Both the position numbers and the translations under genes were made by a program. 13,624 nucleotides of DNA from DATEZO01 sp035255485 (GTDB lineage Bacteria > Pseudomonadota > Gammaproteobacteria > Burkholderiales > Burkholderiaceae_D). Positions 1 through 7,358 of this stretch are shown here, in pieces (the stretch's first letter is position 1; every line of letters begins with the position of its first letter). The DNA lies in contig DATEZO010000076.1 of the NCBI GenBank assembly GCA_035255485.1, positions 1 to 13,624 of the forward strand, in the 5' to 3' direction. Below the pieces are notes generated by a model. The model was given only the letters and a program-made list of their open reading frames with translations, was not told the DNA's origin and did not search any database.

Positions 1-68
1 CAGGCGGTCGTGCAGCTATTGCACTCGATGCAACGCTCGGAATCGCAGATGAATTTCATGCGCGCCAT
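1..68 (-). CDS. fdh3B: Formate dehydrogenase beta subunit (Fdh3B type), N-terminal fragment cut by the window edge
   Basis: Only the first 22 codons are present. They read MARMKFICDSERCIECNSC and continue TTA. The CxxCxxC run is the start of a ferredoxin-type 4Fe-4S motif, as found at the N-terminus of the iron-sulfur beta subunits of respiratory formate dehydrogenases. In the family this subunit carries electrons from the catalytic alpha subunit towards a membrane cytochrome b subunit or another acceptor. The start codon lies 13 bp after the alpha-subunit stop. A GAGGAG ribosome binding site overlaps that stop (plus-strand 77-84), so the two genes are translated together. The assignment rests on this short sequence plus its position behind the alpha gene. 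The rest of the gene and any gamma subunit lie outside the window. Confidence 0.85.
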   Translation of the reverse strand, partial: MARMKFICDSERCIECNSCTTA

Positions 69-81
69 TTGTCTGATCTCC

Positions 82-3048
82 TCAAGCGTTGTAGCGTTCG
101 ATATTGCAGATCGTGGTCTTGGTTTCCTGCATCATCGTCACAGAGTCGTAGCCGTAGGTGGTCGCGGTATTGACCGCCTCGCCGCGCACGATCGGCGCCG
201 CGCCTTCCGGGTAATATTCGAGCATGTCCTTGCCCTGCCACCAGCCGGAAAAATGGAAAGGAATGAACGCGGTATCCGGCCCGACGCGCGGCGTTACCAG
301 CGCCTTGACCTTGAGGCGCGCGCCGGTCGGCGTCGATACGATCACATAGTCGCCGTTGCGGATGCCGCGATCGGATGCCGCCTTCGGATTGATCTCGACG
401 AAGTTGTCCTGCTGCAGCTCCGCCAGCCAGGGATTGGACCGCGTCTCTTCACCGCCGCCTTCATATTCGACCAGCCGGCCCGACGTCAGGATGATCGGGA
501 ATTTTTCGTACAGCTTGTTTTCCACGTTCTTTTGCTGCACCGTCTTGTATAGCGTCGGCAGGCGCCAGAAGGTTTTCTTGTCATCGTGGGTCGGGTACTG
601 CGCCACCAGGTCGGGGCGGGTGCCGTACAGCGGCTCGCGATGCAATGGCACTGCATCGGGGAAATTCCATACCAGCGCGCGCGCCTTGGCATTGCCGAAC
701 GGATGCACGCCATGCACCTTCAGGCATACGCGCTGGATGCCGCCGGACAGGTCGGTCTTCCAGTTCTTGCCTTCCGCCGCCTTCTTTTCCACATCGGTCA
801 GCTCGTCCCACCAGCCGAGTTTCTTCAGCAGGATATGGTCGAATTCCGGATAGCCGGTGGTGATTTCAGCGCCGAGCGAATGCGAACCATCCTCTGCCAG
901 CAGGTTCACGCCTTCGCGTTCGACACCGAAGTTGGCGCGGAAGTTGCCGCCGCCATCCATCACATGCAGGTGCGTGTCGTACAGGACATGCGTGCCGGGG
1001 TGCTTGAGTTCCGGCGTGCCGTAGCACGGCCATGGCAAGCCGAAATAGTCGCCGGTCAGGTCGTAGCCGGTGGCCGCATCCTTGCCGCCCTTGCAGCGCA
1101 AGGTCTTGACGTCGAACAGCTGCATGTTGCGCATGTGCGCCTTCAGCCGTTCCGGCGACTGGCCGGTATAGCCGATGGTCCAGCTGCCGCGATTGATTTC
1201 GCGCAGCATGTCTTCCGGCTCCGGCTCCATCATGCCGCCCTTGCCCGGCACCAGCTTGATCTTCGCCACCAGTTCCTTGCCGAAGCCGAGCTTTTGCGCC
1301 AGCTGGTACATGATCATCTGGTCGGTGCGCGACTCGAACAGCGGCTCGATCACCTTCTCGCGCCATTGCAGCGAGCGGTTCGATGCCGTCACCGAACCCG
1401 AGGTTTCAAATTGCGTCGCCGCCGGCAGCAGGTACACCGCACGGTTCGGATTGAGCTGCTGGCCATCCACCTTCATTGCCGCCATCGCCGCGGTGGCCGA
1501 TGGGTACGGATCGATCACCACCAGCAGGTCGAGCTTGTCGAACGCCTTTTTCATGTCGAGGCCACGCGTCTGCGAGTTCGGCGCATGGCCCCAGAACACC
1601 ATGGCCTTGACATTGCTGGGCTGGTCGATCCATTCATTCTTTTCCAGCACCGCATCGATCCAGCGCGACACGGTGGTGCCGGATTTTTCCATCAGCTCCT
1701 GCGACGCAAACTGCTTCTTGATCCATTCGTAATCGACGCCCCATGCCGCTGCCCAGTGCTTCCAGGAACCGGTCGCCAGGCCGTAATAGCCCGGCAGCGA
1801 ATCCGGGTTGGGGCCGACATCGGTCGCACCCTGCACATTGTCATGGCCGCGGAAGATATTGGCGCCGCCACCGGAAACGCCGATATTGCCCAGCGCCAGC
1901 TGTACGATGCACGACGCGCGCACCATCGCGTTGCCGATCGTGTGCTGGGTCTGGCCCATGCACCACACCAGGCTCGACGGCCGGTTCTTGGCCATGGTCT
2001 CGGCCACCATCAGCATTTCCGCTTCCGGCACGCCGCAGGCATCCTGCACCTTGTCCGGGGTCCACTTCATCACTTCCTCGCGCACCTTGTCCATGCCGTA
2101 CACGCGGTCGTTGATGTACTTCTTGTCTTCCCAGCCGTTCTTGAAAATGTGATACAACATGCCGTACAGGAACGGAATGTCGGTGCCGGAACGAATCCGC
2201 ACATACTGGTCGGCCTTGGCCGCAGTGCGGGTGAAGCGCGGATCGACCACGATCATTTTGGTGCCGGTTTCCTTGGCATGCAGCATGTGCAGCATCGACA
2301 CCGGGTGCGCCTCGGCCGCATTGGAGCCGATATACATCACCGCCTTGGCGTTCTGCATGTCGTTGTAGCTGTTGGTCATCGCGCCGTAGCCCCAGGTATT
2401 CGCCACGCCGGCCACCGTGGTCGAATGGCAGATACGCGCCTGGTGGTCGCAGTTGTTGCTGCCGAAAAAGGATACGAACTTGCGCAGCAGCGCCGATTGC
2501 TCGTTGTTGTGCTTGGAGGAGCCGACCCAGAACACCGAATCCGGGCCGCTGGTCTTTTTCATGTCGAGCAGTTTCCCGGAAATCTCGTTCAGCGCCTGAT
2601 CCCAGTTGATGCGCTGGTATTTGCCGTTGACCAGTTTCATCGGATATTTCAGCCGGTAATCGCCATGGCCATGCTCGCGCAGCGCCGCGCCCTTGGCGCA
2701 ATGCGCGCCAAGGTTGAGCGGCGAATCGAACACCGGTTCCTGCCGCACCCAGACGCCGTTCTCGACCACCGCATCGACCGCGCAGCCGACCGAGCAGTGC
2801 GTGCATACGGTGCGCCGCACGACAGGCTTGCCGGCGGCGGACTGGTCGCCGTTGGCCGCCTGCGCTTCCCGGATCAGGTTGAGCCGGCTGGCGGCAATGC
2901 CAACGCCAATGCCGATGCCGGATCGTTTCAGGAAGGCACGCCGGTCCATGGTCGGCAGCGCGCGCGACAAGCTGTCAGAAAGACCGGTAATAAAACGATC
3001 GGATGCGCGCTGGCCTGACTGGCCCTTGCGAGTCAACAGCATGGTCAT
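82..3048 (-). CDS. fdhA: Formate dehydrogenase catalytic alpha subunit, molybdopterin type, Tat-exported
   Basis: This is the catalytic subunit that oxidises formate to CO2 at a Mo or W bis-MGD centre. At 988 residues it has the usual length for the family. A twin-arginine motif (RRAFLK, residues 36-41) and a hydrophobic stretch show Tat export of the folded enzyme. Cys82, Cys85, Cys89 and Cys117 form the N-terminal 4Fe-4S site. The metal ligand is Cys207 in ARICHSTTVAG, where E. coli FdnG has selenocysteine, and His208 is the conserved neighbour. The segment GYGAMTNSYNDMQNAK followed by GSNAAEAHPV is characteristic of formate dehydrogenases. The C-terminal third (LTSGRLVEYEGGG, then NGDYVIVSTPTGARLKVKALV) is the molybdopterin-dinucleotide binding domain. 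An AAGGGGG tract touches the first ATG, so the second ATG at Met3 (3042) has better ribosome-binding spacing and may be the true start. The gene lies 12 bp after the small Tat-protein gene. Identity is firm. Choice of Mo or W cannot be read from the sequence. Confidence 0.96.
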   Translation of the reverse strand: MTMLLTRKGQSGQRASDRFITGLSDSLSRALPTMDRRAFLKRSGIGIGVGIAASRLNLIREAQAANGDQSAAGKPVVRRTVCTHCSVGCAVDAVVENGVWVRQEPVFDSPLNLGAHCAKGAALREHGHGDYRLKYPMKLVNGKYQRINWDQALNEISGKLLDMKKTSGPDSVFWVGSSKHNNEQSALLRKFVSFFGSNNCDHQARICHSTTVAGVANTWGYGAMTNSYNDMQNAKAVMYIGSNAAEAHPVSMLHMLHAKETGTKMIVVDPRFTRTAAKADQYVRIRSGTDIPFLYGMLYHIFKNGWEDKKYINDRVYGMDKVREEVMKWTPDKVQDACGVPEAEMLMVAETMAKNRPSSLVWCMGQTQHTIGNAMVRASCIVQLALGNIGVSGGGANIFRGHDNVQGATDVGPNPDSLPGYYGLATGSWKHWAAAWGVDYEWIKKQFASQELMEKSGTTVSRWIDAVLEKNEWIDQPSNVKAMVFWGHAPNSQTRGLDMKKAFDKLDLLVVIDPYPSATAAMAAMKVDGQQLNPNRAVYLLPAATQFETSGSVTASNRSLQWREKVIEPLFESRTDQMIMYQLAQKLGFGKELVAKIKLVPGKGGMMEPEPEDMLREINRGSWTIGYTGQSPERLKAHMRNMQLFDVKTLRCKGGKDAATGYDLTGDYFGLPWPCYGTPELKHPGTHVLYDTHLHVMDGGGNFRANFGVEREGVNLLAEDGSHSLGAEITTGYPEFDHILLKKLGWWDELTDVEKKAAEGKNWKTDLSGGIQRVCLKVHGVHPFGNAKARALVWNFPDAVPLHREPLYGTRPDLVAQYPTHDDKKTFWRLPTLYKTVQQKNVENKLYEKFPIILTSGRLVEYEGGGEETRSNPWLAELQQDNFVEINPKAASDRGIRNGDYVIVSTPTGARLKVKALVTPRVGPDTAFIPFHFSGWWQGKDMLEYYPEGAAPIVRGEAVNTATTYGYDSVTMMQETKTTICNIERYNA

Positions 3049-3060
3049 CCCCCTTGACGT

Positions 3061-3258
3061 TTAGATTTTGGTTGTCCGGTAGTATTTCCTGACGTGCTCC
3101 GTCAGCCTGTAACCGTTGCCGTCAGGCTCCGCAGGCACGGATTGCACGCTATCAGGCGCTTCGCTCCGGGAAGAAAGTTTCGCCGCGATGCCGGCGACGG
3201 CGACCAGCCCCAGCCCGGTAAAAAAGCTTCTCCTGGCGATCCTGTTCTGCTCTGCCAT
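3061..3258 (-). CDS. Small Tat-signal protein of formate dehydrogenase operons
   Basis: This 65-residue protein begins MAEQNRIARRSFFTGLG, a twin-arginine signal, followed by a hydrophobic stretch (LVAVAGIAA). A short hydrophilic tail ends in a tyrosine- and basic-rich segment (EHVRKYYRTTKI). It matches the small 'formate dehydrogenase region Tat target' proteins that sit just before alpha-subunit genes. Their role is not established. Being Tat-targeted next to a Tat-exported enzyme, it may stay membrane-anchored beside the complex. I chose the start at 3258 because GAGGAGG (plus-strand 3264-3270) lies 5 bp upstream. A longer reading from 3288 would place that ribosome binding site inside the coding region. 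The stop is 12 bp before the alpha-subunit start, so the pair is probably cotranscribed. Confidence 0.85.
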   Translation of the reverse strand: MAEQNRIARRSFFTGLGLVAVAGIAAKLSSRSEAPDSVQSVPAEPDGNGYRLTEHVRKYYRTTKI

Positions 3259-3397
3259 GCTAGCCTCCTCAAATGGTGAGCGTTGCAAAGATGCTTCGAT
3301 TTATCATCATCGCAAAGTTTTTGGATGGGGTGTGTGCAATAGCAATGCGGATTGATGCACAACAAACGAAGGTTGCATGGCACTCCCGAATCGCGAT

Positions 3398-4006
3398 TCA
3401 GGCCATGTCGAAAGCCCGGGTTTCCACTTCAATGAACGCTTGTGCCAGCAGCGCGACCGCGCGGTACAGCTGCGCATCGGGATGGCTGGCGATGGCGGCG
3501 CACAGATCCGCTGCCCACGGCTGCAGGTGTGCGGCAAAAAACCGCTGCTGCGTCGCCAGGTCGACCGAAGCCAGGATCAGGTAGCACATCACTTCGCACA
3601 GGGCGGCGACATGGTCCTCGCTTTCCGTTACCGCCTGCGCGCGCTCCAGGCCGAGATGCGCCAGATCGGCACGCAACGCCGCCAGCGGCTTTTCCATCAG
3701 AAACCCGGTCAGGTAATACGAGCCATACAGCATGATCTCCGGCTTGCCCACGCCGATGAAAAGCGCCTCGTACTCGTCCCGCGCCTGCTCTTCCCGGACC
3801 AGGCGGCAAGCCACCGACAGGTCGCCCCAGGCGCGTCCCAGCGGGCTGCCGTCATCGCCGCCGGATGCCGCGATCCGGTCCAGCAGCGCCTGCGCCGGCG
3901 GCGCATAGAACAGCGCGGCCAGCAAGCCGTACATATCGGCGCGCGCGGTTTCCTCGCCCTGGTCGGGCGCTTCGGCCTCCAGCGGCTGTGCAATCGCCAT
4001 GCTCAT
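3398..4006 (-). CDS. TorD/DmsD-family molybdoenzyme maturation chaperone
   Basis: This is a cytoplasmic all-helical chaperone of 202 residues. In this family such proteins bind the Tat signal or apo form of a molybdoenzyme and hold it until the cofactor is inserted. Visible hallmarks are DEYEALFIGVGKP (about residues 77-89), GSYYLTGFLMEKPLAALR, the E-D-H group in TESEDHVAALCEVM (Glu130, Asp131, His132) and FAAHLQPW (His160 to Trp164). Its client is most likely the alpha subunit encoded 350 bp downstream. The start at 4006 overlaps the stop of the iron-sulfur gene in an ATGA arrangement, a sign of translational coupling. A GAGGGA tract is better spaced for the ATG two codons later (4000), so the true start could be either. 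The open frame extends upstream to 4075, but that part overlaps the preceding gene and does not look like the family. Confidence 0.9.
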   Translation of the reverse strand: MSMAIAQPLEAEAPDQGEETARADMYGLLAALFYAPPAQALLDRIAASGGDDGSPLGRAWGDLSVACRLVREEQARDEYEALFIGVGKPEIMLYGSYYLTGFLMEKPLAALRADLAHLGLERAQAVTESEDHVAALCEVMCYLILASVDLATQQRFFAAHLQPWAADLCAAIASHPDAQLYRAVALLAQAFIEVETRAFDMA

Positions 4007-6102
4007 TCCCTCATATCCAGGATCGAGGTTTCGCGCCTGTTTTCCATCATGTCCACCACGCGGCAGTCGGCACACATGCGCAGCCGCTCCGGATTACCGG
4101 CGAAGGCGCCATGCAGGGCCAGCTTGCGCGCCATGTTCTCGACGATCTGCAGGGTGCCGAACGGCTTGCCGCAGCGAATGCAGCAAAACGGCTGCGCTTC
4201 ATTCAGCACCACCGGTTGCCTGGCTTCGGCAGTCAGCGACAGGCGCGGCGTGAGGGCGATGGCGTGTTCCGGACAGGTGCTGGCGCACAGGTTGCATTGC
4301 ACGCAATTTTTTTCGATGAACCGCAGTTGCGGCAAATCCGGATTGTCGGTCAACGCCCCCGCTGGACAAGCGCCGACGCAGGCCATGCACAGCGTGCAGG
4401 CCGCCGTATTGACGCTGATTGCGCCGAAGGGCGAGCCGGTCGGCAGTGCAATGCACGCCGGTACTGGCGCAGCCGGTGCATGCTTGTGCAGGTGACCCAG
4501 CGCCAGGTCGAGCGTATTGCGCTTGTTGGCGGCGAGATGGAAACCGGCACGCTGCGCCGGCGTCTGCCCTGGCTGCACGCGCCGCAACTCGGTGTCGAGC
4601 TCTTGCGCGCTTTTGGCGCGCAGCAATGCGATATGCCGGCCGGCATAGCCGAGCTGCGTCAGAATGGATTGCGCGATCTCGATCTGTTGTTCGAGCGCAT
4701 CGATGTATTGCGACGCTTCTTCGCCGGTGCCGAGCACCAGCACATTGGACGCGCCGTAAGCGATCGCGCTCAGCCAGACGTCGATGCCGACCGCCGGGAC
4801 ATGGTGCAGGTCAATCGGCATCACCCGCGCCGGCACGCCTTGCAGCGCACCGGCGCCGGCCAGCCGCCCGAGCTCCAGTATCAGTTCGGCGCCGCGTTCC
4901 TGGCTATGCAGCAGCAGTGCCGGATGCTGCCCGCCGGCCCTGGCGTAGGCGGCCAGCATGGTCCGGATGCGCAGGCCGAGATCCGTTGCGCGCGGATAGG
5001 CATACGACAGTGCCCCGGTCGGGCAGACCGTGGTGCAGGCACCGCAGCCCGCACACAAATAGGGATCGGCCTTGACATGATCGCCGTTATCGCTGATCGC
5101 GGCGGTCGAGCAGACATCAATGCAGGCAGTGCAGCCGGGCTTCCGGTTGCGGCTATGGGCGCAGATCCGGTCGTTATACGAAAGAAATACCGGCTTGCTG
5201 AAGCGACCGACCAGCTGTGTCAGTTGCAGCGCCTGTTCCGCCTGCTTCACGATATCCGCCCCGGCGGCGAAATAGCCTTGCGGCGGCTGTTGCAGCGTGA
5301 GCAGCGGCCGCTCCGACAGATCCAGAATCAGATCAAACTCGCCGCTGCGCGCGCTGGCGCTGCGCGCAAAATCGATCGCACCGATCGCGCCGCAGGCTGC
5401 CACGCACGCGCGATGCGATTGGCACAGGCCGGCATCGATCTGGTAATCGAGGCCGATCGCGCCTTCCGGGCAGGCGGCAACGCAGGCGTTGCAGCGCGTG
5501 CACAGCTCCAGGTCGATCGGGTTGGCCTGTTCCCAGCGCACCCTGAATGCGCCGAGCCAGCCGGCAATGCGGATTTTCTCGCCAGAAAAGACCGGATACA
5601 ACCGTTCCATCAAGGCTTCGTCGCTGCGGCCGGAGGTCAGCAACACGCTGACATCCAGTTGCGGCGCGAGCCGCCTGGCCCACGGCAACGCCCGCTCCGG
5701 CGGCCCGATCAGCAATACGCTGCCAGCCGATTCATAGTTGACTTCCGGCACCGGTTCCGGATCGGGTAGCGCGGCGGCGGCCAGCAGCGCAGCCATCTTC
5801 GGCAATGCCTGCTTCGCTTGTGCACCCCAGCCGCCGGATTCGCGCAGGTTAACAAAACGCACCGGCACGGTCGCCGCCTTGCGCTGCGCCAGCTCCGCAA
5901 ACAGGCCTTGTTCCTGGGTGCAGCCCACCACTACCCGATCCGCGCCTTGCAGCGCGTCGAGATAGACGCCGGCTTCGCGCCGGCACAGTTGCGTGCTGAT
6001 GGCGAGCGGGCCGCTGCCAAGCACGGTGCCGAGCGCCGCACCTTCGCCTGCGGCGAGCGGCATGGTGCGGTTGCAGTTGCAGACGTTAAATCGGGTCGTC
6101 AT
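4003..6102 (-). CDS. Large multi-cluster 4Fe-4S protein of the formate dehydrogenase operon (HdrA/MvhD-like parts)
   Basis: This 699-residue protein has no signal peptide, so it is probably cytoplasmic. It carries six ferredoxin-type motifs: Cys201-211 (CxxCxxCxxxCP), 227-237 (CxxHxxCxxxC, His for the second Cys), 314-331 (C-x9-CxxCxxxC), 350-360, 569-579 and 600-610, the last three classical. A further Cys group (640, 641, 644, 677, 680) near the C-terminus could bind a metal. The N-terminus (FNVCNCNRTMPL to VVVGCTQEQGLF) resembles the cysteine-bearing N-terminal part of HdrA. Residues about 395-500 (YGASNVLVLGTGEEASQYI) resemble MvhD, but without its cysteines. Proteins like this are known beside formate dehydrogenases, but I know of no proven role. 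Electron transfer or help in enzyme assembly are both possible. I start it at 6102, where the conserved N-terminus begins, overlapping the DUF3306 gene by 17 bp. The ribosome binding site there is weak. The open frame to 6255 is upstream noise. Confidence 0.88.
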   Translation of the reverse strand: MTTRFNVCNCNRTMPLAAGEGAALGTVLGSGPLAISTQLCRREAGVYLDALQGADRVVVGCTQEQGLFAELAQRKAATVPVRFVNLRESGGWGAQAKQALPKMAALLAAAALPDPEPVPEVNYESAGSVLLIGPPERALPWARRLAPQLDVSVLLTSGRSDEALMERLYPVFSGEKIRIAGWLGAFRVRWEQANPIDLELCTRCNACVAACPEGAIGLDYQIDAGLCQSHRACVAACGAIGAIDFARSASARSGEFDLILDLSERPLLTLQQPPQGYFAAGADIVKQAEQALQLTQLVGRFSKPVFLSYNDRICAHSRNRKPGCTACIDVCSTAAISDNGDHVKADPYLCAGCGACTTVCPTGALSYAYPRATDLGLRIRTMLAAYARAGGQHPALLLHSQERGAELILELGRLAGAGALQGVPARVMPIDLHHVPAVGIDVWLSAIAYGASNVLVLGTGEEASQYIDALEQQIEIAQSILTQLGYAGRHIALLRAKSAQELDTELRRVQPGQTPAQRAGFHLAANKRNTLDLALGHLHKHAPAAPVPACIALPTGSPFGAISVNTAACTLCMACVGACPAGALTDNPDLPQLRFIEKNCVQCNLCASTCPEHAIALTPRLSLTAEARQPVVLNEAQPFCCIRCGKPFGTLQIVENMARKLALHGAFAGNPERLRMCADCRVVDMMENRRETSILDMRE

Positions 6103-6643
6103 GGGTAGTCGTATCCGACGGGCAAGCCGCATCCAGCGCGGCAACGGGAATCGGCGCCGGCAATTCATCGTCGGCGGGCGGCAGGTCCGGGGCTGCCGTA
6201 TCGGCTGGTTGGGCCGTTGACATCTCGGGTTCCTGGCCGGTGGGCGGCGGTGCATCCGGCAGCCGCGTCAGCAGGTTGTCCAGGTGCGCCAGCGGGTCCA
6301 GCAATGCCTGCGCATGGATCAGCGCGGCCAGCATCTGCACCGGAATCGGATCGGGCTTGCTGTAATCGCCGATATACACATCCAGCCCGTCCATCACGTT
6401 GAAATGCGGATCGGCAAACAGCTTCTTCATTGCGCCGCGCCGCACGTTTTCATCAATCCCGCGCGCAACGAATGGCGTGAAGTCGGAATCCGGCGTCAGC
6501 CTGGCGACGTCATCCAGCGTTGGCGGCGGCTGGTTCTGCGGTTCGGGCTGTGCGACCGGCGCGATCGCTGCCGGCATCTGCTCACGTTGCGCCGCTTGCG
6601 CCTTTTGCCGCGACCAGCGGGCGAAGAAGCTGTCAGCGTCCAT
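6086..6643 (-). CDS. DUF3306 protein
   Basis: This 185-residue soluble protein has no signal peptide or membrane segment. The N-terminus MDADSFFARWSRQKAQ is the FxxRWSRxK opening seen in DUF3306 proteins. It is followed by a proline- and glutamine-rich linker. The conserved core (LDDVARLTPDSDFTPFVARG to KKLFADPHFNVMDGLDVYIGDY) spans about residues 42-100. The C-terminal 40 residues are rich in Pro, Ala and Asp and are probably disordered. The family's function is unknown. It occurs with DUF3305 in formate dehydrogenase operons, which suggests a role in making or connecting the enzyme. I chose 6643 as start because AGGGAGA lies about 6 bp upstream. It overlaps the end of the DUF3305 gene by 11 bp and the start of the iron-sulfur gene by 17 bp. 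The open frame upstream to 6811 is only the shadow of DUF3305. Confidence 0.85.
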   Translation of the reverse strand: MDADSFFARWSRQKAQAAQREQMPAAIAPVAQPEPQNQPPPTLDDVARLTPDSDFTPFVARGIDENVRRGAMKKLFADPHFNVMDGLDVYIGDYSKPDPIPVQMLAALIHAQALLDPLAHLDNLLTRLPDAPPPTGQEPEMSTAQPADTAAPDLPPADDELPAPIPVAALDAACPSDTTTHDDPI

Positions 6644-7151
6644 GCGTGTCTCCCTGCATCCTGGCCATTTGCTCGACGCCGGCACCGCCTTCAAAAGAGG
6701 GTTTCCTGTGCTTCTTTTTCGGTTCCGGGTGGTAATGTTCCTGCACGAAAGCGGCCACGCGCTCGACGATGGCAGCCGAAGCCGGCAAGGCATCGACCTG
6801 CTCCCCGCCATCCATCAGCCGCGCAGCTTCGTTATAGGACAAGGTGACGTAGCGGGGCACGGCGAGCTCGATGTCGCCGGTCCGTTCAATGCGCCACATC
6901 ACGAACCAGCAGGGCAACGGCGAATCGATATTCAGGAAATACCCTTCGGCCTCGTCGCTGAACAGGCTGATGTCAAAGCCGGTGAACAGCCAGCGCGTGT
7001 CGGCTGCGTCATCGCGCAGGCAATGCGGCGGCCTCTCGGGCAGCAAGTCGCCAAGCGTGATTTCGATTGGCCTCCATTGATAGGGCTGCCAGCGATTGAC
7101 GAGCGGCATGCGCTGCATCACCACGGCTATCTTGATGGCTTCCGTTTCCAT
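6633..7151 (-). CDS. DUF3305 protein, first gene of the formate dehydrogenase operon
   Basis: This 172-residue soluble protein has no export signal. The N-terminal segment IKIAVVMQRMPLVNRWQPYQW is the conserved V-x-M-x-R-x-P-L-x-N-R-W opening of DUF3305. The central part contains LFTGFDISLFSDEAEGYFLN and CWFVMWRIE, followed by YVTLSYNEAARLMDGGEQVD. The C-terminus is basic (PEPKKKHRKPS) and looks flexible. No catalytic motif is visible. The family is found almost always with DUF3306 and formate dehydrogenase genes and has no established function. Being first in a tightly overlapping gene chain, it sets expression of the genes behind it. Only a weak GAGA precedes the ATG, so initiation may be modest. 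I could not pick a convincing promoter upstream on this strand. Confidence 0.85.
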   Translation of the reverse strand: METEAIKIAVVMQRMPLVNRWQPYQWRPIEITLGDLLPERPPHCLRDDAADTRWLFTGFDISLFSDEAEGYFLNIDSPLPCWFVMWRIERTGDIELAVPRYVTLSYNEAARLMDGGEQVDALPASAAIVERVAAFVQEHYHPEPKKKHRKPSFEGGAGVEQMARMQGDTHGR

Positions 7152-7281
7152 GTTCTCGCTGGCATCTGCCTGTTACTGCAATGCAATCAGTCTAAGCCGG
7201 GCGATTGGGTCGCCATTTGAGAATGCGCAAACTTGGCGAGCTTCCGGTCTCTCGATGGATCCAAGAAAGCTGTGCACGCGC

Positions 7282-7311
7282 TTGTTGCATGATGACGGAA
7301 ACTCTTACAAT
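7282..7311 (+). promoter_or_regulatory. Candidate sigma-70 promoter of mobA
   Basis: A -35-like TTGTTG (7282-7287) and a -10-like TACAAT (7306-7311) are 18 bp apart, which would give a leader of about 40 bases before mobA. Just after the -10 box there is a perfect short inverted repeat, GGAGGC-GCC-GCCTCC (7324-7338). This is a reading by eye without mapped transcripts. Confidence 0.35.
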
Positions 7312-7358
7312 GCAATCTGGATCGGAGGCGCCGCCTCCACGCTGTTTCTGACTGGCAC

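Noticed and set aside
586..3018. 810-residue open frame on the plus strand
   Set aside because: It is fully antisense to the formate dehydrogenase alpha gene. Its His/Arg-rich composition is what the complement of a GC-rich gene gives, and it has no family motifs.
3385..3402. Intrinsic terminator at the palindrome after the chaperone gene
   Set aside because: The repeat has almost no loop and no U-run follows on the minus strand. Genes continue in the same direction.
3865..5769. 634-residue open frame on the plus strand
   Set aside because: Antisense to the chaperone and iron-sulfur genes, Arg/Ala/Gln-rich, without recognisable domains or a ribosome binding site.
7195..7215. Sigma-54-like element (TGGCGACCCAATCGC on the minus strand) before the DUF3305 gene
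   Set aside because: GG and GC have the right 12-bp offset, but the inner ACG and the TT before GC are missing, so it is too weak to call.
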